Shown here: piece after piece, positions 34,704 through 42,685 of the stretch
Numbering within the stretch: position 1 is the first letter of the stretch
Layout of the letters: each line of letters begins with the position of its first letter
DNA from: Alphaproteobacteria bacterium
Lineage (GTDB): Bacteria > Pseudomonadota > Alphaproteobacteria > RF32 > CAG-239
Assembly: GCA_017457005.1 (NCBI GenBank)
Contig: JAFTII010000005.1
Location: 1 to 49,945, forward strand
Direction: 5' to 3'
Length of the DNA: 49,945 nt
Made by a program: the position numbers and the translations under genes
Notes under the pieces: generated by a model
Seen by the model: the letters and a program-made list of their open reading frames with translations, nothing else
What the model was told of the DNA's origin: nothing
Databases searched by the model: none

Positions 34704-35858
34704 ATGGCTAAAACTAAAAATGATGAACCTGTTGTTTTACAAGTGTTGCCTGAATTGGAAATGGGCGGAGTTGAGCTTGGAACAATTGAAATTGCCTCTG
34801 AATTACAAAAGCAAGGAATCAAAAATTTTGTTGCTTCGCAAGGCGGAAGGCTAACAGCAGATTTGGCAAAAATGAAAGTAAAACACTTTAGCCTCCCTCT
34901 TAAAACAAAAAATATTTTTAAAATGCGTAAAAATGCTAATGAACTTGCCAAACTCATTAAAGATAACGGAATTAATATCGTGCATGCCCGCTCCAGAGCG
35001 CCGGCATGGAGTGCTTATTGGGCTGCTAAAAAAGCCGGTGTTCATTATATGACAACTTTCCACGGTACATACGGCTTAGGTCCTTGGGGAATCAAAAAAA
35101 TTTATAATAAAGTAATGACACTTGGCGAAAGAGTTATTGTAATATCTAATCACATTAAGAATCATGTACTGCAACATTATAAAGTTGATGAAAATAAACT
35201 ACGCTTGGTACATCGTTGCGTAGATGTAGAAAAATTCAGTCCGGATTTGGTATCACAAGAAAGAATTATTAAGGCAACAAAGGAATATCATTTACCGGAA
35301 GATAAGCCGGTCCTTACTTTAATCGGCAGAATTACTCGTTGGAAAGGTCAACATTTGTTGGTTGAAGCGCTTTCCAAAATGAAAAACAAAAATTATTATT
35401 GCGTTATCGCCGGAGATGATCAGGGTAGAGTAAATTATGTTGACGAGATTAAAGAGTTAGCTACTAAATATCGCCTTAAAAACAGAGTCGGATTTTATGG
35501 CAAAGTCCTTGATCCGCAAGCATTAATGCAGGCTTCCACCGTGGTATTATCTACAGCAATTGAACCGGAAGCTTTCGGAAGAATTTCCGTTGAAGGGCAA
35601 GCAATGGGAAAAATTGTGATAGCTTCTGATATCGGAGGATCACTGGATACAATTACTGACGGTGTGACCGGTAAGCTATTTAAAAGCGGTAATGCAATTT
35701 CTTTGGCCAATGCTTTGGATTGGTCTCTAAAACTATCTGAAGAAGAAAAGAAAAAAATTGCAAATGCAGCTAAAAAAAATGCAAAAGATAACTTCACAAA
35801 ACAAATTATGTGTGATAAAACTATTGCGGTTTACCGTGAATTGGTGACTAAAAAATAA
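34704..35858 (+). CDS. Glycosyltransferase family 4 (probable LPS/surface glycan)
   Basis: 384 residues with a GT-B fold. The N-terminal acceptor domain begins QVLPELEMGGVELGTIEIA, and HARSRAPAWSAYWAAKKAG and TTFHGTYG follow. The C-terminal nucleotide-sugar domain has LIGRITRWKGQHLLVEAL and the GT4 E-x7-E signature in EPEAFGRISVEGQAMG. Related alphaproteobacterial enzymes act in LPS core synthesis, which fits kdsA and pagP elsewhere in the window; sugar and acceptor are unknown. No signal peptide, so it acts on the cytoplasmic side. AAGGA lies 7 bases before the ATG. It is followed 26 bp later by thrS. Confidence 0.88.
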   Translation: MAKTKNDEPVVLQVLPELEMGGVELGTIEIASELQKQGIKNFVASQGGRLTADLAKMKVKHFSLPLKTKNIFKMRKNANELAKLIKDNGINIVHARSRAPAWSAYWAAKKAGVHYMTTFHGTYGLGPWGIKKIYNKVMTLGERVIVISNHIKNHVLQHYKVDENKLRLVHRCVDVEKFSPDLVSQERIIKATKEYHLPEDKPVLTLIGRITRWKGQHLLVEALSKMKNKNYYCVIAGDDQGRVNYVDEIKELATKYRLKNRVGFYGKVLDPQALMQASTVVLSTAIEPEAFGRISVEGQAMGKIVIASDIGGSLDTITDGVTGKLFKSGNAISLANALDWSLKLSEEEKKKIANAAKKNAKDNFTKQIMCDKTIAVYRELVTKK

Positions 35859-35884
35859 CTAAAATAACAAAAGGAATATTTAAT

Positions 35885-37810
35885 ATGGTTGCAATTAAAT
35901 TGCCGGATGGCAGTGTGATGGAAATGGAAAGCGGTGTCTGCGGTTTAGACATTGCTAATAAAATCAGTGCCGGTTTAGCTAAAGCGGCATTAGCAGTTAA
36001 AGTTAATGAGACATTACAAGATTTAACAACTCCCATCACTACCGATGCAACCGTAACTATCATTACCGGTAGAGATGCGGAAGGTTTGCATATCATTCGT
36101 CACTCTTGCTCACACATTATGGCTGAAGCTGTTAAAGAATTATGGCCAGATGTTCAAGTCACAATCGGACCTGCTATTGATAACGGTTTTTATTATGACT
36201 TCTCTCGCAAAGAACCGTTTACTACCGATGACTTTGCTAAAATTGAAGAAAAAATGCATGAAATTGTTAAACGTGATGAAAAAGTTATCCGTAAAGTAAT
36301 GCCACGTAATGAAGCCATTAAATTCTTTAAAGATTTGGGCGAAAACTATAAAGCTGAAATTATTGAAGACTTGCCGGAAAGCGAAACAATTTCATTATAC
36401 ACTCAAGGTAACTTTACTGATTTGTGTCGCGGTCCTCATGTTCCATCAACCGGAAAAGTCGGCGATGCTTTCAAATTAATGAAAGTTGCCGGTGCTTATT
36501 GGCGTGGCGATTCTTCAAAAGAAATGTTGCAACGTATCTATGCAACGGCTTGGGCAAACAAAAAAGACTTAGACGCCTATTTGCAAATGCTTGAAGAAGC
36601 TGCAAAACGAGACCACCGCAAACTTGGACGAGAAATGGATTTGTTCCATTTTGAGCCTGATTATGCTCCGGGTGCTGTATTTTGGCATGATAAAGGATAT
36701 AAGGTTTATCGCAAACTAATTGAATATATGCGCAAAAGACAAGAAAATAACGGATATACAGAAATATCCACCCCAAGAGTAATGGACAGGTGTTTGTGGG
36801 AGACTTCCGGACACTGGGAAAAATACGGCGCACATAACTATTCCGGACAAACCGAAGATGAAAAATGGTTCTGTATTAAACCGATGAACTGTCCCGGCGG
36901 ATTGTTGGTATATAAGCAAGGAATCCGTTCTTATCGTGACTTGCCGCTACGAATGGCTGAGTTTGGAAAGGTAAATCGTTATGAAGCTTCCGGTTCTTTG
37001 ATGGGCTTAATGCGTGTTCGTGAATTTACTCAAGATGATGCACATATTTTCTGTACTCCGGAACAAATGGAAGAAGAATGTATAACCACCCTCAAGTTGA
37101 TTTTTGATATATACAAAGATTTTGGCTTTGATAATGTCAAAATATATCTTTCAACTCGTCCGGAAAAGAGAATCGGCTCTGATGAAATTTGGGATTTGTG
37201 CGAAAAAGCTTTGGCAAATGCTTTAACCAACCATGGTTATGCGTTTGAAATTAATGAAGGTGAAGGGGCTTTCTATGGTCCTAAATTAGAATTTATCCTT
37301 AAAGATGCTATCGGTCGTGAATGGCAATGCGGTACAATCCAAGTGGATATGAACTTGCCTCAACGTTTTGATATCAGCTATATCGGAGAAGACGGAGAAA
37401 AACATCAACCGGTTATGCTTCATCGTGCATTATTCGGATCAATTGAACGTTTCTTAGGTATCTTGATTGAACATCATGCCGGAAAACTTCCGTTATGGTT
37501 ATCTCCTGAACAAGTTGTGGTTGCTCCGATTGTCAGTGAATTTGATGACTATGCAGAAGAAGTAGTATCTTTATTACGTAAAGCCGGAATTTATGCTAAA
37601 TCTGATTTGCGTAATGAAAAAATAAATTACAAGGTACGTGAACACTCTGTTACCAAGATTCCGGTAATTGCGGTTGTTGGTGCCAAAGAAAGAGAAAATC
37701 GTACGGTTACTTTGCGTCGTCTCGGCTCTGATAAGCAAGAAATTTTACCTTTAGATGAATTTATTGCAAAAATGGTTGAAGAAGCTCAAATGCCAAGTCA
37801 AAACAAATAG
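35885..37810 (+). CDS. thrS: Threonine-tRNA ligase
   Basis: Charges tRNA-Thr. The 641 residues contain the N-terminal TGS domain (1-60), the editing domain with HSCSHIMAEA (HxxxH) and FTDLCRGPH, and the class II catalytic core. The core has MNCPGG (zinc Cys), RMAEFGKVNRYEASG (motif 2), MRVREFTQDDAHIFC and HRALFGSIERFLGILIEH (motif 3). A C-terminal anticodon-binding domain follows (VVAPI to the end). Length is the usual 640. AAAAGGA precedes the ATG. A terminator at 37838-37870 closes the unit. Confidence 0.97.
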   Translation: MVAIKLPDGSVMEMESGVCGLDIANKISAGLAKAALAVKVNETLQDLTTPITTDATVTIITGRDAEGLHIIRHSCSHIMAEAVKELWPDVQVTIGPAIDNGFYYDFSRKEPFTTDDFAKIEEKMHEIVKRDEKVIRKVMPRNEAIKFFKDLGENYKAEIIEDLPESETISLYTQGNFTDLCRGPHVPSTGKVGDAFKLMKVAGAYWRGDSSKEMLQRIYATAWANKKDLDAYLQMLEEAAKRDHRKLGREMDLFHFEPDYAPGAVFWHDKGYKVYRKLIEYMRKRQENNGYTEISTPRVMDRCLWETSGHWEKYGAHNYSGQTEDEKWFCIKPMNCPGGLLVYKQGIRSYRDLPLRMAEFGKVNRYEASGSLMGLMRVREFTQDDAHIFCTPEQMEEECITTLKLIFDIYKDFGFDNVKIYLSTRPEKRIGSDEIWDLCEKALANALTNHGYAFEINEGEGAFYGPKLEFILKDAIGREWQCGTIQVDMNLPQRFDISYIGEDGEKHQPVMLHRALFGSIERFLGILIEHHAGKLPLWLSPEQVVVAPIVSEFDDYAEEVVSLLRKAGIYAKSDLRNEKINYKVREHSVTKIPVIAVVGAKERENRTVTLRRLGSDKQEILPLDEFIAKMVEEAQMPSQNK

Positions 37811-37837
37811 TTATTGAGAATTGAGCATAAGTAATTA

Positions 37838-37870
37838 AAAAAGTACTCCGGCGTGTCCGGAGTATTTTTT
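37838..37870 (+). terminator. Rho-independent terminator after thrS
   Basis: TACTCCGG pairs with CCGGAGTA (8 bp, 5-base loop) and is flanked by an A-tract and TTTTTT. The same stem sequence is used in the dispersed palindromes at 38805 and 48524. Confidence 0.88.
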
Positions 37871-37918
37871 ATAACAAATCTCTAATCTTTTTCTCTGTCC
37901 ACCTCTCTCAATAAAGGT

Positions 37919-37947
37919 TTGACACTTTAATTTTATTATGTTATCCT
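37919..37947 (+). promoter_or_regulatory. Predicted promoter of the Cys-rich gene at 37977
   Basis: TTGACA (37919-37924), a 17-base spacer and TATCCT (37942-37947), about 30 bp before the ATG at 37977. The start point falls near 37954, so the longer frame from 37953 is unlikely. Confidence 0.5.
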
Positions 37948-37976
37948 GATAATTGGAAAAGGATGAGGATAACATA

Positions 37977-38753
37977 ATGCGAAAGATATGTATCATTTCG
38001 CTGTTATTGGCTTGTGTGAGCGTTAATATCACATTAGCTAAAGTTTGGTTATTACCGGACTATCAGCGTAAACAAATTTATTCCAATCGCATTAACGGCG
38101 AAGTAAAAGCACCTCCCCACAACAATGAGGGAGATGATTTTTCGTGTTCTGATTATGCCGGATTACTGGATTTATCAGAAATAAGCGATGATATAACCTG
38201 TAGCGAATATTACTACGGACCTAAGACTTGTTGTTCAAACTGGATCTGTAAAACCTCCTCATTTCCTTATACCGCAGAATTATGCCACTCAGAAGGCAAG
38301 ATACCGGCCGGCTCATCTTGTACCGGTAAAGATGGTACGGCTTATTATCAAAAATGCGAATGTGACACAAACATATATCCTTATATTTTATCCAATTGTG
38401 AGCATATTCTGAGTGGCACCTCATGTTCTGATGAAGACGGCCTTCATTATCAGGAATGTATAACTGCTTGTGAAAAAGCAGCTAGAGAAGCTGTTTGTAT
38501 CACAGATTGTGAATACGGCTGTGAAGAAACTTATCCTGATTGTGAAGACTGTTGCATAGAGTGTAAGACTTGCCCGAAAAGGAACTGCGAGGCAGAGGGT
38601 TATGTGGCAAGCAAACAATCTACATATATCTATGATGAAGAAGATATTTGTTATTTGAGCTGTGAAGATAGCACACCGTATTACAAACCTATCGGTTGTG
38701 CGATAAATTATTATGATCCCGATAATTATTGGTGTGACACATATTGTAGTTAG
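37977..38753 (+). CDS. Secreted Cys-rich modular protein (258 aa)
   Basis: A signal peptide (MRKICIISLLLACVSVNITLA) precedes about 237 mature residues with 27 cysteines. After a ~70-residue acidic start come two module A copies (SSFPYTAELC to YYQKC, and NIYPYILSNC to LHYQEC), then a linker HYQECITACE and module B (CEYGCEETYPDC to CKTCPKRNC). The same A-linker-B order is seen at the left edge of the window (HYKECIDACE, then CPYGC). The C-terminus is Tyr/Cys-rich with no anchor. The ATG at 37977 has GAGGAT upstream. Probably a disulfide-rich periplasmic or surface protein; function unknown. Its stop codon is followed by a sequence shared with the giant gene at 44124. Confidence 0.85.
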   Translation: MRKICIISLLLACVSVNITLAKVWLLPDYQRKQIYSNRINGEVKAPPHNNEGDDFSCSDYAGLLDLSEISDDITCSEYYYGPKTCCSNWICKTSSFPYTAELCHSEGKIPAGSSCTGKDGTAYYQKCECDTNIYPYILSNCEHILSGTSCSDEDGLHYQECITACEKAAREAVCITDCEYGCEETYPDCEDCCIECKTCPKRNCEAEGYVASKQSTYIYDEEDICYLSCEDSTPYYKPIGCAINYYDPDNYWCDTYCS

Positions 38754-38804
38754 TCATTAGTGATTAGGATGTCATTGCTCGTGTTATTCGAACAATCTCA
38801 AAGG

Positions 38805-38833
38805 GATACTCCGGATAAACCGGAGTATGACAA
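38805..38833. repeat. Dispersed palindrome, copy 1
   Basis: The 29-bp core has arms GATACTCCGG and CCGGAGTAT around a short loop, followed by GACAA. It differs from the copy at 48524-48552 at only two loop positions. Upstream, GTCATTG at 38771 mirrors the terminal ATGAC, so the whole element may span 38771-38833. It lies between two Cys-rich genes. Confidence 0.8.
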
Positions 38834-38865
38834 GGAAAAAGAAAAAAACAACAAGGAGAGAAAAG

Positions 38866-39777
38866 ATGAAAAAATTAGCAATCTTAAGTCCGTTAGTAAT
38901 ACTGATGGCGTCAACATCTTTAGCGCAGGACAGTTGTATCGTGCGCCCTTCTTGTGCTGATATGGGATACACCAAAACGGTCAGTGATTGTAGCGGAAAA
39001 ACTACCCTAAAGTGTCCGTTTGACCTCACAAAAGTCAGTTGTGAGGATGATACGCAAACGACAGATAACAAGCTGATAGATTATGATGCTGTTATTCCTA
39101 ATACTTCCTTATCACATGTATCTTACCGTGATAACTATGGACGTTTTTATGAAGCGGCAATAGCCCCATATGATGGATGTTTTTTGGGTCGCACAACAGT
39201 TAATCCTTGGATAGTTACCGAATTTAAGGGGGAGGTTTTGTCAACTACTCAGGCTTGTGTCAAAAAAGGAGATCTAGCTGAATATGCTAGTTTCTTCTAT
39301 TTTGCTCCATATGTTGGGAGTGGAAAAATAAAATCTGCTAGTAATTGTGAAATAGGAGATTTTTATTTTTCAGATAATACTTGTTCATCTACATCACATG
39401 TAGAAAAAACTAAGGTTGGAATTGTTATTGATACGAGCAAGAGATTATTGGTTTCACCCTCGTTATACTATTCCTTAAGAACATCTGGTCATTATAATAA
39501 GGATGTTACGTGGTCATATGCCGTAGATTATTGTAACAATATGACTAGAGGAAATAAGAGTTGGTATTTACCATCTGGTCAAGAACTAAAAAGTTATCTT
39601 TCATTTCTTTCGGCAAGAGTTTTCTTTTATGAATTTTACTTTTGGACATCAACAGAATCCAGTTCGAAGGCACAGATATGCAATACGTATGATGGTTGTT
39701 ATTTAGACTATAAGAGTAATAGTTACGGTGAGAACACTGACGATAAATACTCAGCTGTTTGTTTTGCCAATTACTAA
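38866..39777 (+). CDS. Secreted Cys-rich protein with DUF1566/Lcl-like C-terminal domain
   Basis: 303 residues. A signal peptide (MKKLAILSPLVILMASTSLA) is followed by a short Cys motif domain (PSCADMGYTKTVSDC, then LKCPFDLTKVSC). The middle region contains NCEIGDFYFSDNTC and KTKVGIVIDTSK. The C-terminal part has the DUF1566/Lcl signature: YAVDYCNNM, SWYLPSGQELK and FWTSTES, ending in AVCFANY. This domain occurs in many surface proteins and is C-type-lectin-like in some descriptions. AAGGAGAG precedes the ATG at 38866; the longer frame starts inside the palindrome and is rejected. It is 112 bp after the Cys-rich gene at 37977. Function unknown. Confidence 0.83.
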   Translation: MKKLAILSPLVILMASTSLAQDSCIVRPSCADMGYTKTVSDCSGKTTLKCPFDLTKVSCEDDTQTTDNKLIDYDAVIPNTSLSHVSYRDNYGRFYEAAIAPYDGCFLGRTTVNPWIVTEFKGEVLSTTQACVKKGDLAEYASFFYFAPYVGSGKIKSASNCEIGDFYFSDNTCSSTSHVEKTKVGIVIDTSKRLLVSPSLYYSLRTSGHYNKDVTWSYAVDYCNNMTRGNKSWYLPSGQELKSYLSFLSARVFFYEFYFWTSTESSSKAQICNTYDGCYLDYKSNSYGENTDDKYSAVCFANY

Positions 39778-39939
39778 GTAAGATAAATTTGGGATGAAAT
39801 ATATGATATTTTTAATGCCTAAAACTAAAAAAACTTGTTGTGTTTTTAATTAACTGTGTATATGCTAGGCATAATTTGTTTGGAGTTATGTATCAGACTC
39901 GTCTTTTTTGATTAGACATAAGAGATTTTTATAAAAGGC

Positions 39940-39992
39940 AAAATTTGATATGGCTCCTCATCATAAGGATAGGATGCTACCAAGCAAATTTT
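39940..39992 (+). ncRNA. Candidate structured RNA element in the rne leader
   Basis: AAAATTTG (39940-39947) pairs with CAAATTTT (39985-39992). Inside, TGG pairs with CCA, and TCCT-c-ATC pairs with GAT-AGGA around an ATAAG loop, leaving one bulged C and an interior loop. The nested pairing is more than expected by chance in a 53-base stretch. No known riboswitch class was recognised. Plus strand is assumed from the rne direction. Confidence 0.35.
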
Positions 39993-40186
39993 AATGAGGT
40001 AAATTTTACCGGACGGATTTTTTAATAAAGCCCAATAATCAATAAGAAATAAAAAACGGCTTTGCAGACATTAATGAGATTAAAAATTGAAGTTATTAGA
40101 TGTTTTTAGGTTTTTAATAATCAGCGCATATTGAAATTTGCGCATTTTGTCTTTTTAAAAAATCTCCGGAATAGCAATAAAATAGC

Positions 40187-40204
40187 TACACATAGCAATG
40201 TGTA
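40187..40204 (+). promoter_or_regulatory. Stem-loop 25 bp before the rne start
   Basis: TACACAT and ATGTGTA form a perfect 7-bp stem with an AGCA loop, ending just upstream of the ribosome-binding site (TTTTGGAG) of rne. It is placed where it could affect translation or RNase E binding. Confidence 0.45.
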
Positions 40205-40228
40205 ACTTTAAGATTTTGGAGAAATTAG

Positions 40229-42685
40229 ATGACTAAAAGAATGCTGATTGATGATACTCAGCCGGAAGAAACCAGAGTTGTAGTATTAGACGGAAATCGT
40301 CTTGAAGATGTGGAATTTGAAACAACTCATCGCCGACAAATCAAAGGTAACGTTTATTTGGGAAAAGTAATGCGGGTAGAGCCGTCATTGCAAGCTTGTT
40401 TTGTGGACTATGGCGGTAACAAACACGGATTTATGGCATTTGGCGAAATTCATCCTAATTATTATAATGTTTCTGCCGAAGAAATTGCCGAAATTGAGCA
40501 AGAAGTTAATGAATTTATTGAAAACAAAAAACAGGCAATAAAAGAGCGTGAAGCTGAAAGAGAAAGAATTCGTCAAGAAAAAGCTGCTTTGCGTGCTGCT
40601 CGTGAAGCCGAAAAAGCACGTCTTGCCGCAGAAGCCGAGGCACAAAAAGAAGCAGAGGCTACCATTGCAGAAGATGATAACATTGCCGAAAATATTGTTG
40701 AGGCGGTTATTGAGGCTCCGGTTACCGAAAGCACAGAAAACCATGTTGAGGCTCTTCTTTCTGCCGAAGAGGATACCGAAACTAAAAAGCCTCAGAAGAA
40801 ACGCTTGATGAAAAAACGTATTCGCAAACAAGAAGAAGCTCGTAAAGAAGCAGAGGCTGAAGCAGCTCATACGGAAACAGCCAATAATGAAAACGAAACC
40901 GCTCCGCTAAAAGTTTTGTCTGATGATACCGGATGTCGGGAAGAAATTGTATCTGAAAATGTAGAAAATATCAAAGATGAAAATGATATTGATACAAAAC
41001 CGCAAAATGTTATTGACGAAGATTTTGACATTGATGATGAAGATGACGATATTGATTTTGAATTACAACGCAAATTAATGTGCGCAAGAAAATTGTTTCA
41101 TCGTCATAAAATACAAGATGTAATACAAGAAGGACAAACGGTTTTAGTACAGGTTGTTAAGGAAGAACGCGGTAACAAAGGTGCGGCACTTACAACTTAT
41201 TTGTCTTTAGCAGGACGTTATTGCGTATTAATGCCGAATAGAATTAAAAGCGGTGGAGTATCTCGCAAAATTACCAATGCTGCGGACAGAACAAGATTAA
41301 AAGGAATTGTTAAAGAACTGCCTCTTACTACGGATATGTCTATCATTGTACGCACTGCCGGCGAAGAAAAAACCAAAACCGACATTGTCCGTGACTATAA
41401 TTATCTTATCAGAACTTGGAATAAAATTCGTTTAGATTCATTGAGTTGCAAAATACCTTCTTTAGTCTATGAGGAAGGAGATTTAATCAAACGTGCTTTG
41501 CGAGATATTTATACTAAAGACATCTCTGAAATTATGGTTGCCGGTGAAGAAGCATATAAACATTCAAAAGATTTGTTCAGAATACTCTCGCCGCATAATC
41601 TTAAAAAGATAAAAGCTTATCGCAATGATGAAATACCTTTGTTCCAGCGCTTTCAGGTGGAAGGACAGCTTGATAAATTGCATGATACAACCGCACAATT
41701 GGAATCAGGCGGATATTTGGTAATCAACCCGACAGAAGCTCTGGTATCTATTGATGTAAACTCCGGACGTGCTACCAAAGAAAAAGATTTGGAAGAAACC
41801 GCCCTCAAAACGAACTTGGAAGCCTGTGATGAAATTGCACGCCAATTAAGGTTGCGTAATTTGGCCGGACTTGTTGTTATTGATTTTATTGATATGGACG
41901 AACCGGCAAACAACCATGCGGTTGAAAAAAGAATGAAAGAGGCTCTAAAAAAAGATCGTTCAAGAATTCAGGTCGGTAAAATGAGTATGTTTGGCTTGTT
42001 AGAGTTATCTCGGCAAAGAATCCACTCCGCTTTTTGGGAAAGTAATTATCAGACTTGTCCGCATTGCCAAGGAAAAGGAATTGTTCGGACGACGGAATCC
42101 AGTGCCGTATATATTTTGCGCGCAATTGAAGAAGAAGGTATTAAAAATCGTTCGTCCAAAATTAATGTTTATATTCCGTCTGATATTGCTATTTATATTT
42201 TGAATCAAAAACGGCAAATGCTTGCGGAATTGGAACAAAAATATAAATTAGCCGTAATTATCAGTGCTGATGATAGTATTAAGTGCGTAGCAGACTATAA
42301 GATTGAACGTACCAAGCAAACCAAAGAGGAGAAAAAATCAGCAACAAAAATACAAGAAGCCGTTGAAGAAACTCCGATTATTAAACCGGAAGAAATTGAA
42401 GCTGAAATCAATTCTGTTCAAGAAACTGAAAATACGGAACAACCGGAACAATATATTGAGCGCAGACGCGGGCGCGGTGATCGCCGTTTCGGACGTAATC
42501 GTTTTGATCGCCGACGCGGAAGAGGCAATCGGTATGAAAATGAAAATACTGCTCCCGCAGTTAAAGAACACCAAGAAGCAATTATATTATATGACAGTCA
42601 CGACAACTCTGCACAACCGGATACTCCAACAGAAAAACCGGCTAAGGAGAAATCTACTTGGTGGAAAAAACTTATAAAAGGATAA
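40229..42685 (+). CDS. rne: Ribonuclease E/G
   Basis: Main endoribonuclease of mRNA decay and rRNA/tRNA processing. 818 residues. The S1 domain (KGNVYLGKVMRVEPSLQACF, GFMAFGEIHPNYY) is interrupted at about 85-275 by a charged Glu/Ala/Lys-rich insert, then resumes (VLVQVVKEERGNKGAALTTYLSL, PNRIKSGGVSRKI), as in alphaproteobacterial RNase E. The catalytic DNase I-like domain carries the metal Asp residues in SIDVNSGRAT and VVIDFIDMD; the zinc-link is CPHCQGKG. The C-terminus is an Arg/Gly-rich RNA-binding stretch (RRRGRGDRRFGRNRFDRRR) followed by a short tail. Preceded by a 451-bp leader; the last 28 bases overlap the M48 gene. Confidence 0.95.
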   Translation: MTKRMLIDDTQPEETRVVVLDGNRLEDVEFETTHRRQIKGNVYLGKVMRVEPSLQACFVDYGGNKHGFMAFGEIHPNYYNVSAEEIAEIEQEVNEFIENKKQAIKEREAERERIRQEKAALRAAREAEKARLAAEAEAQKEAEATIAEDDNIAENIVEAVIEAPVTESTENHVEALLSAEEDTETKKPQKKRLMKKRIRKQEEARKEAEAEAAHTETANNENETAPLKVLSDDTGCREEIVSENVENIKDENDIDTKPQNVIDEDFDIDDEDDDIDFELQRKLMCARKLFHRHKIQDVIQEGQTVLVQVVKEERGNKGAALTTYLSLAGRYCVLMPNRIKSGGVSRKITNAADRTRLKGIVKELPLTTDMSIIVRTAGEEKTKTDIVRDYNYLIRTWNKIRLDSLSCKIPSLVYEEGDLIKRALRDIYTKDISEIMVAGEEAYKHSKDLFRILSPHNLKKIKAYRNDEIPLFQRFQVEGQLDKLHDTTAQLESGGYLVINPTEALVSIDVNSGRATKEKDLEETALKTNLEACDEIARQLRLRNLAGLVVIDFIDMDEPANNHAVEKRMKEALKKDRSRIQVGKMSMFGLLELSRQRIHSAFWESNYQTCPHCQGKGIVRTTESSAVYILRAIEEEGIKNRSSKINVYIPSDIAIYILNQKRQMLAELEQKYKLAVIISADDSIKCVADYKIERTKQTKEEKKSATKIQEAVEETPIIKPEEIEAEINSVQETENTEQPEQYIERRRGRGDRRFGRNRFDRRRGRGNRYENENTAPAVKEHQEAIILYDSHDNSAQPDTPTEKPAKEKSTWWKKLIKG

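Larger units (their letters stand above)
39778..40228. other. 451-bp gene-free leader region upstream of rne
   Basis: No coding gene is supported. Three potential RNA structures are visible: a multi-part hairpin at 39940-39992, an AAAGCC/GGCTTT pair with a ~27-base loop near 40028-40072, and a perfect 7-bp stem-loop at 40187-40204. Long structured rne leaders that control the message through its own product are known in enterobacteria; whether this one works so is inference. Confidence 0.5.

Noticed and set aside
38827..38865. N-terminal extension of the DUF1566-like protein from 38827
   Set aside because: It begins within the dispersed palindrome and places basic residues before a complete signal peptide; the ATG at 38866 has a good ribosome-binding site.
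37811..39777. Mobile element or phage insertion carrying the Cys-rich genes
   Set aside because: No transposase, integrase or target-site duplication is visible; only the short palindromes and shared 3' flank hint at recombination.
39940..39992. Known riboswitch, tmRNA, SRP RNA or 6S RNA in the rne leader
   Set aside because: No conserved core sequences of these RNAs could be recognised; kept only as an unknown candidate structure.
40548..40808. Out-of-frame Lys/Leu-rich frames within the rne insert
   Set aside because: Low-complexity shadows of the Glu/Ala/Lys-rich insert of RNase E; no start signals.
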